DNA from: Bacillus solitudinis
Lineage (GTDB): Bacteria > Bacillota > Bacilli > Bacillales > Bacillaceae_D
Length of the DNA stretch: 64,000 nucleotides
Reading direction: 5' to 3'
Assembly: GCF_002797395.1 (NCBI RefSeq)
Contig: NZ_KZ454943.1
Location: forward strand, 3,819,966-3,883,965
Of the stretch, positions 27,154 through 35,687 are shown in pieces (within the stretch, counting starts at the first letter, position 1; every line of letters starts with the position of its first letter). A model generated the notes under the pieces. The model was not told where the DNA came from, searched no databases, and was given only the letters and a program-made list of their open reading frames with translations. Made by a program: the position numbers and the translations under genes.

Positions 27154-28779
27154 ATGGCAATACATAGAACCACAAAACAAACATTGTTTTTATTTGCAAT
27201 TGTTTTAATTTTATCAATGACTTTAATAGGTTGTTCAAGTGATTCAGTAGAAAATGCATCAACTGGCAATGAAAGCAAAAATATGATTACTGTTGCTTGG
27301 CATAGAGATGTAGGCGAAATGAACCCACATGTTTATAATCCATCTCAATTATTTGCTCAATCTATGGTTTATGAACCTTTAGTTAGTTATCAAGATGGAG
27401 GAGAGCTAAAACCACATTTAGCTGAGTCTTGGGATATTTCTAAGAATGGGAAAGAGTATATATTTAATTTACGTCAAGATGTGAACTTTTCTGATGGTAC
27501 AAGCTTTAATGCCGAGATTGTTAAAAAGAACTTTGATGCTATTCTAAAAAATGCAAATTTACATAGTTGGTTAGGTGTTATTACAAAGATTGATCAAACA
27601 GAGGTCGTAGATGAGTACACGTTTAAATTAACATTAACGGAACCGTATTATCCTACTATTCAGGAATTAGCTGTCGTTCGTCCAGTCCGGTTTTTAGGAG
27701 AAGCTGGTTTTCCTGATGATAGTGACACATCAAAAGGTGTAGAAAAACCAGTCGGTACAGGACCATGGGTTTTGGATGAATATAAAGTAGATCAATATGC
27801 TATTTTTAAACGTAATGAAAATTATTGGGGTGAACTCCCAAGTGTAGAACAAATTACAGTCAAGGTTATACCTGATGCTGAAACACACGTACTTGCCTTT
27901 GAGAAAGGTGAAGTAGACCTAATATATGGTGAAGGTGTTATCAATGTAGATTCATTTAACCAATTAGAATCTACAGGTTCCTATGAAACTAATATTTCTG
28001 ATCCAGTTGCTACAAGACAACTAGTTATGAATACGACGAGAGAACAGCTTTCAGATATACGAGTACGTCAAGCATTACATTATGGTTTTAATAAAGAAGC
28101 AATGGTTGAGGGAGTAACGTCTGGTTTGGAAGAGAAGGCTGACTATATCTTACCAACTAATTTCCCCTACACTTCAAGCGTCGATGTAACCACGGTTAAT
28201 TATGATGTTGAAAAAGCGAAACAGTTCTTAGATGAAGCAGGATGGACGTTACCAGAAGGAAAAGATATTCGTGAAAAGGACGGGCAACCACTTGAAATCG
28301 AGTTAATGTATAACTCTGCTGAATCCATTCAAAAAACAATGGCTGAAACATTACAATCTGAGTGGAGAGGGATAGGTGTTAATTTAAATATTGTCGGAGT
28401 TGAGCTAACCACTCAAATAGAAAGATTCAAAGATAATGACTTTGATATGAATTTCTTTAGTAACTATGGCGCTCCATATGATCCGCATACTTTTGTAAAC
28501 ATTGTTGCTACAGAAGGATTTGGATTTAACGAAGCTATTTCAGCTTATCCTAACAAAGATGAGTTAATGAATCAGATTACTGAGGTTAAACAAACAACGG
28601 ATGAAAAAGTGCGCCAACAATTGTACACCGAAATTTTAAGTTCACTACAAGAACAGGCTGCAATTGTACCTATTTCTTATATTAAGAAAATAGCAATCTA
28701 TCAAAAGGATGTTTCTAATTTTACATTCCCTGCTAACCGAGACGAACATCCATTTATAGGAATTAGCGTAGACGAGTAA
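27154..28779 (+). CDS. nikA: NikA/Opp-family solute-binding lipoprotein of a metal-type ABC transporter
   Basis: A 541-aa lipoprotein of the SBP_bac_5 family. The start was set at ATG 27154 (AAAGGAG 10 nt before); a TTG at 27082 lies in the promoter and is excluded. Signal peptide 1-26 ends in the lipobox LIGC. The SBP_bac_5 signature is seen in LAESWDISKNGKEYIFNLRQ, DVNFSDGTSFNA and VGTGPWVL. Gene order (binding protein, two permeases, two ATPases) and sequence resemble nickel/cobalt or metallophore importers (NikABCDE, Opp1/Cnt) more than peptide systems. The Fur-box-like operator supports metal or metallophore uptake. Whether the ligand is Ni, Co, Zn or a metal-opine complex cannot be decided here. 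Confidence 0.8.
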   Translation: MAIHRTTKQTLFLFAIVLILSMTLIGCSSDSVENASTGNESKNMITVAWHRDVGEMNPHVYNPSQLFAQSMVYEPLVSYQDGGELKPHLAESWDISKNGKEYIFNLRQDVNFSDGTSFNAEIVKKNFDAILKNANLHSWLGVITKIDQTEVVDEYTFKLTLTEPYYPTIQELAVVRPVRFLGEAGFPDDSDTSKGVEKPVGTGPWVLDEYKVDQYAIFKRNENYWGELPSVEQITVKVIPDAETHVLAFEKGEVDLIYGEGVINVDSFNQLESTGSYETNISDPVATRQLVMNTTREQLSDIRVRQALHYGFNKEAMVEGVTSGLEEKADYILPTNFPYTSSVDVTTVNYDVEKAKQFLDEAGWTLPEGKDIREKDGQPLEIELMYNSAESIQKTMAETLQSEWRGIGVNLNIVGVELTTQIERFKDNDFDMNFFSNYGAPYDPHTFVNIVATEGFGFNEAISAYPNKDELMNQITEVKQTTDEKVRQQLYTEILSSLQEQAAIVPISYIKKIAIYQKDVSNFTFPANRDEHPFIGISVDE

Positions 28780-28796
28780 GCGATAGGAGAGTTTTT

Positions 28797-29741
28797 ATGG
28801 GCATTTATATCTTGAAAAGAATCATCGCCATCGTTCCTATCTTTCTTTTGGCCACTCTACTGACATTTGGCATGATTAATCTATCACCAGTGGATCCCGC
28901 TGAGGCATACTTAGCCGCTGCCCATATTCAACCAACAGATGAGATATTGGCCCAAAAAAGACAGGAGTTTGGCTTAGATCAACCTCTCCTTGTTCAATAT
29001 GTAAATTCTATTATTAAGATATGCCAATTTGATTTTGGCATATCTTATGTTACAAATAAACCCGTGTGGGAAGAGGTTTCTTCTCGACTGCCAGCAACAA
29101 TTCAGTTAACTTTAGGCAGTATCATAATAGCGCTCCTAGTAAGTGTCCCTCTTGGGTTTTTAGCTGGTATAAAGAAAAACAGTGGAATTGACCATTTTAG
29201 TAGAGTTCTCTCCTTTTTTGGGGCATCGATACCCTCTTTTTGGCTTGGATATTTATTGATTTTTTTCTTTTCAGTAAAACTTGATCTTTTTCCAGTAGAA
29301 GGTATCGGAACTTGGAAACATTTAATTTTACCTTCTGTAACGTTGGCTTTACCATTAATCGCTTTATATACTCGGCTATTACGTGCAAGCGTTCTAGAAC
29401 ATTTACAAGAGCCCTATATTCTTTTTGCGCGGACGAGAGGGATTCATGAAAAAGTCATCATGGGAAAACATGTATTGAGAATTGCCATTTCTCCTATGAT
29501 TACCGGCCTTGGAATCAATTTAGGAAAACTTATGACTGGAGCTATAATTGTAGAGGCAGTCTTTTCGTGGCCAGGATTTGGGCGATATTTTATCGAGGCT
29601 ATTTTTAACCGCGATGTTCCAGTTATTCAATGCTATGTACTATTAGCAGCGGGTTTATTTCTTGTGAGCAATTTAATTGTTGACCTTATCCAAATGTATA
29701 TTGATCCACGTATTTCTAGAAAAGGAAGGCACCATCAATGA
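28797..29741 (+). CDS. nikB: ABC transporter permease NikB-type
   Basis: A 314-aa membrane protein of the DppB/NikB family: N-terminal helix (about 9-29), then five helices forming the BPD_transp_1 domain (about 95-305). The EAA loop contacting the ATPase is visible in EPYILFARTRGIHEKVIMGK. Strong TAGGAGAG ribosome-binding site 18 bp after nikA. It overlaps the next permease by 4 bp. The unusual part is a short loop around HIQPTDEILAQKRQEFGLDQ, which still matches the QPLLVQY element of NikB proteins. Confidence 0.85.
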   Translation: MGIYILKRIIAIVPIFLLATLLTFGMINLSPVDPAEAYLAAAHIQPTDEILAQKRQEFGLDQPLLVQYVNSIIKICQFDFGISYVTNKPVWEEVSSRLPATIQLTLGSIIIALLVSVPLGFLAGIKKNSGIDHFSRVLSFFGASIPSFWLGYLLIFFFSVKLDLFPVEGIGTWKHLILPSVTLALPLIALYTRLLRASVLEHLQEPYILFARTRGIHEKVIMGKHVLRIAISPMITGLGINLGKLMTGAIIVEAVFSWPGFGRYFIEAIFNRDVPVIQCYVLLAAGLFLVSNLIVDLIQMYIDPRISRKGRHHQ

Positions 29742-30568
29742 TTGCAAAGTGTCGAGTTATGTTCAGAAGTCAAAAAGTGATTTTTCTTTGTTCTCTAATA
29801 GTGTGCATGTTATTTTTTATCACGATTTTTGCTCCATGGCTTGCACCTAATGACCCGACTGCTGTTGATTTAGCTCATAAACTTCAGTCTCCTTCTTTTG
29901 ATTATCCATTAGGAACAGACCATTTAGGAAGATGTACGTTATCACGTATCTTATTTGGCGCTCGCGTTTCGCTAGGTTTTGCTACTTTGATTTTTATTTC
30001 ATCTTTAAGTATCGGCTTAATCATTGGTCTTATTGCTGGTTTTAAAGGTGGTTGGGTTGATCAGCTGTTAATGCGGGTCGCTGATGGTCTGATGGCAGTC
30101 CCTAACCTTTTGCTTGTTCTTGGATTAGTCGGTATTTGGGGAGCGGGGCTTAAACAAGTCATATTGGCATTAATTTTCGTACAGTGGGTCTATTATGCAA
30201 GGATCATCCGAGGAGTAGTCTTAAGTCTTAAAGAACAGAACTATATTACTGCAGCTAAAATAAGTGGTTCTTCTCAATGGACGATCATGAAGAAACATAT
30301 CATTCCTAATGTCCTCCCACCACTAGCGGTAATGGGAACATTAGAAATGGGTTGGGCGATTATGGATTTATCCTCTATGTCCTTTTTAGGTTTAGGTGTG
30401 CAACCCCCTACACCAGAGTGGGGAGCGATGATTCACGAAGGGAAATCCTATATCAGAACTAATCCAGCATTAATGCTGTATCCAGGTCTAATGATTATGC
30501 TAGTAGTTGTTACCTTTAATTTATTAGGTGAAGCACTATCAGAACATTATGGCATTACACGCCGTTAA
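29738..30568 (+). CDS. nikC: ABC transporter permease NikC-type
   Basis: A 276-aa membrane protein of the DppC/NikC family. It opens with the OppC_N helix (about 14-35) and the APNDPT motif, then the FDYPLGTDHLGRC segment typical of the family (the last residue is usually D, here C), and a BPD_transp_1 domain with the EAA loop QNYITAAKISGSSQWTIMKK. It starts at the ATG that overlaps the end of nikB. It forms the membrane channel with NikB. Confidence 0.85.
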   Translation: MIAKCRVMFRSQKVIFLCSLIVCMLFFITIFAPWLAPNDPTAVDLAHKLQSPSFDYPLGTDHLGRCTLSRILFGARVSLGFATLIFISSLSIGLIIGLIAGFKGGWVDQLLMRVADGLMAVPNLLLVLGLVGIWGAGLKQVILALIFVQWVYYARIIRGVVLSLKEQNYITAAKISGSSQWTIMKKHIIPNVLPPLAVMGTLEMGWAIMDLSSMSFLGLGVQPPTPEWGAMIHEGKSYIRTNPALMLYPGLMIMLVVVTFNLLGEALSEHYGITRR

Positions 30569-30588
30569 TTAAAAAGGACTGGTTAATA

Positions 30589-31419
30589 ATGGGAACAGAA
30601 GAGCAAAATATTTTAAATGTTAGAGACTTACATGTACAAGTGAAAACAAAAGAAGGTATGTTCTCCCTTGTTAAAGATATTAATTTTGGAATTGAAAAAG
30701 GAAAGGTACTGGGTCTTGTTGGGGAAAGCGGTAGTGGGAAAACAGTTACGAGTATGTCTATCTTACAGTTACTTGATCGGAAAAATATGAACATCCAAGG
30801 AAGCATTACACTACAAGGCAGGGAATTGAATGGCTTAGAAAACAAGGAAATGCGGAAAATTCGAGGGAAGGATATTGCTTTTATTATGCAAAATCCTATG
30901 AATTCTTTTACGCCTGTCTTTACAATTGGCCATCAATTTGTTGAAACTATTAGGTCACATACCTCATTAAACAAAAAGCAAGCTAAGGAGCTTGCGGTTG
31001 ATGCGATGGAAAGTGTAAATTTGGAAAACTCTGGTGAATTATTAAAAAAATACCCTTTTCATTTGAGTGGAGGTATGCTTCAACGAGTGATGATTGCCAT
31101 GGCCGCATGTTTACACCCCTCTGTTATTATTGCTGATGAGCCAACTACAGCACTTGACCTTCATAACCAATTATTAGTCCTTCGTCTATTAGATGAAATT
31201 CGTGCTAAATATAAAACGTCGATTTTACTCATTTCTCATGATCTTGGCGTGATTTCAGAAATGGCAGATGATGTAATCGTGATGCAAAATGGAAGAATTG
31301 TCGAAACTGCAAATGTGTTTAAACTATTTGATAACCCCCAACATGAGTACACAAAAAAGCTGTTAAGAACAAGGCCTTCCTTACATCTTGAACAAGAAAC
31401 TATCACCCATATGTTGTGA
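30589..31419 (+). CDS. nikD: ABC transporter ATPase NikD-type
   Basis: A 276-aa ATP-binding subunit. Walker A is GESGSGKT (about residues 45-52), the Q loop is in IAFIMQNPMNSF, the signature is LSGGMLQR and Walker B is VIIADEPT, followed by the H-loop His in ISHDLG. The C-terminal region (HEYTKKLL) is the short oligopeptide/nickel-ATPase tail, ending without the usual cysteine cluster. It is 20 bp after nikC and pairs with NikE. Confidence 0.87.
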   Translation: MGTEEQNILNVRDLHVQVKTKEGMFSLVKDINFGIEKGKVLGLVGESGSGKTVTSMSILQLLDRKNMNIQGSITLQGRELNGLENKEMRKIRGKDIAFIMQNPMNSFTPVFTIGHQFVETIRSHTSLNKKQAKELAVDAMESVNLENSGELLKKYPFHLSGGMLQRVMIAMAACLHPSVIIADEPTTALDLHNQLLVLRLLDEIRAKYKTSILLISHDLGVISEMADDVIVMQNGRIVETANVFKLFDNPQHEYTKKLLRTRPSLHLEQETITHML

Positions 31420-31453
31420 TATTTAGATTGTACTTTGAAAAGGGGTGAAACCA

Positions 31454-32275
31454 ATGAGCTTATTACAGGTAAAAGATGTAACTCATAGCTATCATTCTAA
31501 GAAGACTTTTAAGTGGAAGGCTCGATCCAATCAAGTGCTTACTGATATTTCCTTTTCTGTTGAAGAAGGAACATGTTTGGGGTTACTTGGTACAAGTGGA
31601 GCTGGTAAAAGCACCTTAGGGAAAGTGATTCTTGGCATACAACCTCCACAACAAGGTCAGGTTTTGTTTCAAGGATATGATATTTATAACGCCGATAAAC
31701 GTACACAACGAAAAATACGTCGCGATATACAAGTTGTTTTTCAAGATTCATATTCATCGGTTAATCCCCGGATGACAGCTGAACAAATTATAAGTGAACC
31801 ATTAGAGAACTACCAAAAACTAACCACTGGGGAACAAAGAAAAACAGTTATTTCGCTATTAGAACGAGTAGGATTAAGTGAAATGCACTTAAAAAAATAC
31901 CCGCATGAATTTAGCGGTGGACAATTGCAAAGAATTAATATTGCAAGGGCAATTTCTCTTAAACCGAAGTTAATTGTTCTAGATGAATCGGTTAGTAGTT
32001 TAGATATGGTTACACAGAGCTTAATTTTAGAATTATTAAACGAATTAAAAGATGATTTTGGCTTATCTTATATTTTTATTACACATGATATTAAAGCTGC
32101 CTTTTCAATCTCTGATACTTTAGGGGTATTAGAAAAAGGGAAATTAATAGAGCTTTACGATTCAAAAGAACAGTTTTTTTCATCAAAACATCCTGTCGTC
32201 ATGCAAATGAGAAAATCGATTCTTGCTGAGCATCCACGTTTTCGTTCACTTCCGACAAGAGTGAACAATGGATAG
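31454..32275 (+). CDS. nikE: ABC transporter ATPase NikE-type
   Basis: A 273-aa ATP-binding subunit. I chose ATG 31454 because AGGGGTG sits 8 nt before; a GTG at 31445 falls on that site. Walker A reads GTSGAGKST, the signature FSGGQLQR, and Walker B LIVLDESVS, where the family usually has DEP-(T/V)S; here E-S replaces E-P, as in several NikE proteins. The H-loop is ITHDIK. The gene closes the five-gene operon. A weak terminator follows at 32349. Confidence 0.85.
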   Translation: MSLLQVKDVTHSYHSKKTFKWKARSNQVLTDISFSVEEGTCLGLLGTSGAGKSTLGKVILGIQPPQQGQVLFQGYDIYNADKRTQRKIRRDIQVVFQDSYSSVNPRMTAEQIISEPLENYQKLTTGEQRKTVISLLERVGLSEMHLKKYPHEFSGGQLQRINIARAISLKPKLIVLDESVSSLDMVTQSLILELLNELKDDFGLSYIFITHDIKAAFSISDTLGVLEKGKLIELYDSKEQFFSSKHPVVMQMRKSILAEHPRFRSLPTRVNNG

Positions 32276-32348
32276 AGCAAAAAGGTTAAAGAATCTTTAT
32301 AAGTGTGACTTTTTTGTGGTAGAGGGATAGTATAATAGTTAAATTATT

Positions 32349-32377
32349 GGTACTTCTCAAAAGAGGGTGCCTTTTTT
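32349..32377 (+). terminator. Terminator of the nik-like operon
   Basis: GGTAC (32349-32353) pairs with GTGCC (32367-32371), and inside it CTC with GAG, with a small bulge. TTTTTT (32372-32377) follows. The stem is imperfect. Confidence 0.6.
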
Positions 32378-32517
32378 ATTGTGAAAAATTTCTGAAGCTT
32401 TCTTTTATGAGATGAGTTTGGCAGCCTGGTTAATTGTGAAGGGATTTAATAAGCAAAAGCTTTAATGTTTCAAATTTATCAGCGGCATAATAATGGCTAA
32501 CCTCTGATGGGGGGGGA

Positions 32518-32603
32518 CATCTATAATCAATGCAATAGAACTGCCCTAAAAAGGGGCAGCTGGTCAAAGTAATCCACCTTGTGAAGCTTAAGGGTGGATT
32601 ACT
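32518..32603 (+). repeat. Two-hairpin intergenic block related to 45158-45195
   Basis: TCAATGCAATAGAA (32527-32540) precedes a small hairpin (CTGCCC/GGGGCAG, 32541-32559), followed by a second strong hairpin (AAGTAATCCACC at 32567-32578 with GGTGGATTACTT at 32592-32603, then TTGTTTTTT). The second can act as a terminator, also for the AraC gene from the other side. The first part recurs at 45158-45195. It looks like the end of an old insertion element. Confidence 0.5.
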
Positions 32604-32788
32604 TTTGTTTTTTAAAAGAGGAGAGGAGGCAATGACTTCACGCAAGGCAGACCTTAAGCAAATGTTATTTTTTCCACTAAATTAAAAGATTTACTAGTCG
32701 ATTAGCAACGATAAGAGAACATGATCTACCCTTCCGGGAATGTAGAAATTGGTCTAAATAGGAGCTTTGTCACAAGTAGCATTTTATA

Positions 32789-33667
32789 CTAATTAAGAAG
32801 TTGACCCACATTTCCATGTTTTCGATAGGAAGCAGGTGTTATGCCAATAAACTTTTTAAAGGTACGGTAGAAATGAGGTATACTTTCAAACCCGCACTGC
32901 TCAGCGATTGAAGCAATATTTTCATCTGTTTTAATCAAGAGGTCTTTCGCTAGTAATATCTTTTTCGTTGCAATATATTCTGTGATATTTAAACCGGTCA
33001 TTTGCTTAAATACACGGCTAAGGTGTGCGGTACTAACATTGCCACAGGAAGCTAACGAATCGAGGGAGATTTCATGAGTGTAATGAGTCTCTATGTGATC
33101 TAATACGTCCTTAAACCAATTTGGCAAAATATTAATTCGCTCATCCCCCTCATCCTGATTAACCATCGAACGATTTAACGTAAGCAACAGCATTTGGAGT
33201 TGAAGTAACACAGAATGCTTAAAACCCACTTCTTTTTTTAGCATTTCATCATGCATATCCTTTAAAAAGTCCTCAACTTCTGTTTGCTGTGGCTCTAGAA
33301 TGGAGTAACGATAATTACGGAGCCGAAGACTTTTTTCAAACAACTCTAAAAAAGAAAAAGCATCTCCTAAATTACGGTGTTGAACAAGAACTGGATTAAA
33401 GAAGATTGCCGTAGACGTTATAGGATTTTCTTTATCTGGGATAGCGTGATGAATCGTATTGCCAGGTAAGACAAACAAATCTCCTTTTTTCATCTCTTGA
33501 ATTGAGTTATCAACAAAGAATGTTCCACTTCCGCCATAGACATAAACTAATTCAAACCAATCATGAATATGAATGGGTAACTCTTTTTGAGGGGTTTTGG
33601 TATCTTGGTAAACAATTTGAAATGGAAACAAGCTTTTAGGTTCAAATGATTTACGTACTGGCTTCAT
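32789..33667 (-). CDS. AraC-family regulator divergent from TRAP system 2
   Basis: A 292-aa regulator. Residues 15-110 form an AraC-type cupin (PIHIHDWFELVYVYGGSG, KKGDLFVLPG, HHAIPD) for ligand binding. Residues 185-285 are the two helix-turn-helix motifs (LDSLASCGNVSTAHLSRVFK, then IASIAEQCGFESIPHFYRTF). It is transcribed away from the second TRAP operon across a 428-bp gap with a candidate cre site, so it probably activates that operon on sensing a sugar acid. The stop lies 186 bp after the repeat block. Confidence 0.87.
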   Translation of the reverse strand: MKPVRKSFEPKSLFPFQIVYQDTKTPQKELPIHIHDWFELVYVYGGSGTFFVDNSIQEMKKGDLFVLPGNTIHHAIPDKENPITSTAIFFNPVLVQHRNLGDAFSFLELFEKSLRLRNYRYSILEPQQTEVEDFLKDMHDEMLKKEVGFKHSVLLQLQMLLLTLNRSMVNQDEGDERINILPNWFKDVLDHIETHYTHEISLDSLASCGNVSTAHLSRVFKQMTGLNITEYIATKKILLAKDLLIKTDENIASIAEQCGFESIPHFYRTFKKFIGITPASYRKHGNVGQLLN

Positions 33668-34095
33668 TAGAAAACACCACCAATTTTAGAAAATGTTAAA
33701 TTAATAATATCAAAAAAGAGTATATTTTTGCAATGATACGCAATTTTTATTTCAATAATTGCTGATATACTGAAATAGTAAGCGTTAACAAAGAAGCAAT
33801 TCAACTATATCGTATTGAAAACCGGAAAGAGGAAAGACCTGTTCATATAGTAAGTTATGAAAACGCTCCATTGTAAGCGGAGTCAATAAAGGACTGGAAT
33901 ATATTGACGGTTATTTCTCTAAAAGGCAGATTAAAAGTCGAATGAATTTATGGTATCTTAAATAATTGAAACAGTAAAATGACGTTTTAAAGAGATAAAC
34001 TTGTCAGTTATCTGTGGATTATGCAGAATAAGTACCACCGTTCCATTAGAGATAACTAGTTGGATTGCTATTAAATGAAAAAGGGAGTGCATTAC
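33668..34095. other. Divergent promoter region, AraC regulator and TRAP system 2
   Basis: No gene lies in these 428 bp. It must hold both promoters and the AraC sites. I can point to the cre-like element (33776-33792). AT-rich runs near 33700-33740 could be part of the minus-strand promoter. Repeated half-sites typical of AraC were not clear. Confidence 0.5.
33776..33792 (+). promoter_or_regulatory. Candidate cre (CcpA) site
   Basis: TAGTAAGCGTTAACAAA fits the cre consensus WTGNAANCGNWNNCWWW at every fixed position but one (A for T at position 2). It lies 109 bp before the AraC start and 303 bp before dctP, a fitting place for glucose repression of one or both. Prediction only. Confidence 0.55.
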
Positions 34096-35136
34096 ATGAA
34101 AAAATTACGTTCTACTTTATTTTTAAGCTCAATGATTGTTTTAGGATCTATTTTAGGTGCATGTGGTTCGGATTCAGCTAACACTGAATCAAATGATGAC
34201 TCTACAAGTAATACCGGAACTGAAGAAGTATATTCTATTAATATTGCTTATGGAAATCAACCGGGTGAACCCATTGATGAAGCAGCTAAAAAGTGGAAAG
34301 AGTTAGCAGAAGAACGCAGTGAAGGCAGATTAGAGCTGAAGTTATATCCAAGTTCTCAATTAGGTTCTGAGAAGGACGTTGTTGAGCAAGCGATTATGGG
34401 AAGCAATGTTGTTATTTTAACTGGTTATGATTTTCTTATGGACTATGTACCAGACCTTGGGATTTTTACAGCTCCTTACTTAACAGATGATTTTGATGAC
34501 CTTTTCTACTTAACAACAACTGACTGGTTTAAAGAATTAGAGGTTGAATTAGAAGGAAATGGTTTAGATATCGTAACAACAAAAACGATTTACGGGAAGC
34601 GTCACCTGATGACGACGAAGGAAGTAAAAACGCCTGAGGACTTAAAAGGCTTAAAAATCCGCGTACCTAATAACAATATGTATATTAACGTATTTGAGGC
34701 ATTAGGTGCATCACCAACTCCAATGCCACTAGCCGACCTTTATACATCATTACAACAAGGAATGGTTGATGGAGCAGAAAATCCATTACCTGTACTGCAA
34801 GGTTCAAAAACAAATGAAGTTGCTAAATATTTAGCATTAACAGAACATACAAAAATTATCAGTCCTTGGATTGCAGGAACGGAATTCTTAAACGAGTTAC
34901 CAGAAGACCTTGTGACGATTCTAAAAGAAACTGGCGACGAAGCAACTGAATATGGAAGTGAAATTTCAGAAGAGCTGTCAGAGCAAATTCTTGCAGATTT
35001 CGAAGCAGAGGGAATTACAATAAATGAAGTTGACTTAGAGCCATTTAAAGAAAAAGCACAAAGTGTTTATGATGCATTTCCAAACTGGACTCCTGGTTTG
35101 CATGACAAAGTTCAAGAACTATTAAACAATCGATAA
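34096..35136 (+). CDS. dctP: TRAP transporter solute-binding lipoprotein DctP (system 2)
   Basis: A 346-aa lipoprotein. I chose ATG 34096 (AAAGGGAGTG before it) rather than 34075, whose first codons form that site. Signal peptide to lipobox LGAC (Cys about 24), then a Ser/Thr/Asp-rich linker to about 45. DctP motifs are INIAYGNQPG, YPSSQLGSEKDVVEQ, DLKGLKIRVPNN with the carboxylate-binding Arg, and ADLYTSLQQGMVDGAENP. The last is the form common in TRAP proteins for uronates and related sugar acids. A hairpin between this gene and dctQ probably keeps the binding protein in excess. The dehydrogenase at the end of the operon fits a sugar acid. Confidence 0.9.
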   Translation: MKKLRSTLFLSSMIVLGSILGACGSDSANTESNDDSTSNTGTEEVYSINIAYGNQPGEPIDEAAKKWKELAEERSEGRLELKLYPSSQLGSEKDVVEQAIMGSNVVILTGYDFLMDYVPDLGIFTAPYLTDDFDDLFYLTTTDWFKELEVELEGNGLDIVTTKTIYGKRHLMTTKEVKTPEDLKGLKIRVPNNNMYINVFEALGASPTPMPLADLYTSLQQGMVDGAENPLPVLQGSKTNEVAKYLALTEHTKIISPWIAGTEFLNELPEDLVTILKETGDEATEYGSEISEELSEQILADFEAEGITINEVDLEPFKEKAQSVYDAFPNWTPGLHDKVQELLNNR

Positions 35137-35150
35137 TTTAGGTGGAATGT

Positions 35151-35178
35151 AAGGGTCCTCATCCTTTAGGGCCCTTTT
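35151..35178 (+). terminator. Intra-operon attenuator between dctP and dctQ
   Basis: AAGGGTCC (35151-35158) pairs with GGGCCCTT (35169-35176) with one G-T pair over a 10-nt loop, then TT and A's. The short U run suggests partial termination, which would give more binding protein than permease. Confidence 0.6.
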
Positions 35179-35197
35179 AAAAAATAGGAGGAGACCT

Positions 35198-35686
35198 ATG
35201 GGGAAACTATTAAAAAAGTGGGTATTAAATATTGATGATGTAATCAGTGTTTCGGCATTATCAGGCATTATTATTATCACTATTGTAAGTGTTTTCCTAC
35301 GATTTGTCGTGAATAGTCCGTTAGCATGGGCTGAAGAAGTGACGTTGGGATTGTTTGTTTGGTTAATTTTTGTCGGCGTCAGCTCTACGATGAAACGGCA
35401 AGGGCATATCGGAATCGATTACTTTGTACGAAGAATGCCTAATTCTGTACGGATTGTCGCCGAAGCACTTCGTTACTTTACGATTTATTTTGTTTGCATC
35501 GTTGTTTTCTTAATTATGGGCTTGCAATTTGCCATTCAAGCAAAGTTAAAAATTACACCCGTTCTAGGTATTAGCTATACAGCTATTGATATCGCTGTTC
35601 CACTTGGAGGGCTATTGGCTTGTGTCCATTTAACAATTCATTTAGTTAACGAAGCTAAAGCGCTTAGGAATAAGGAGGAAAACTAA
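35198..35686 (+). CDS. dctQ: TRAP transporter small permease DctQ (system 2)
   Basis: A 162-aa, four-helix membrane protein. DctQ marks: VFLRFVVNSPLAWAEEVTLG, FVWLIFVGVSSTMKRQGHIG and the final helix GGLLACVHLTIHLVNE. TAGGAGGAG precedes the ATG. The stop and the dctM start are 2 bp apart, so they are coupled. Confidence 0.9.
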   Translation: MGKLLKKWVLNIDDVISVSALSGIIIITIVSVFLRFVVNSPLAWAEEVTLGLFVWLIFVGVSSTMKRQGHIGIDYFVRRMPNSVRIVAEALRYFTIYFVCIVVFLIMGLQFAIQAKLKITPVLGISYTAIDIAVPLGGLLACVHLTIHLVNEAKALRNKEEN

Positions 35687-35687
35687 A

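Larger units (their letters stand above)
32276..32788. other. Gene-free region between convergent operons, with hairpins and a repeat
   Basis: It contains the nikE terminator (32349-32377) and the two-hairpin block at 32518-32603 (separate entry). The 180 bp beyond that are featureless. No open frame with a start and ribosome-binding site is present. Confidence 0.55.
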
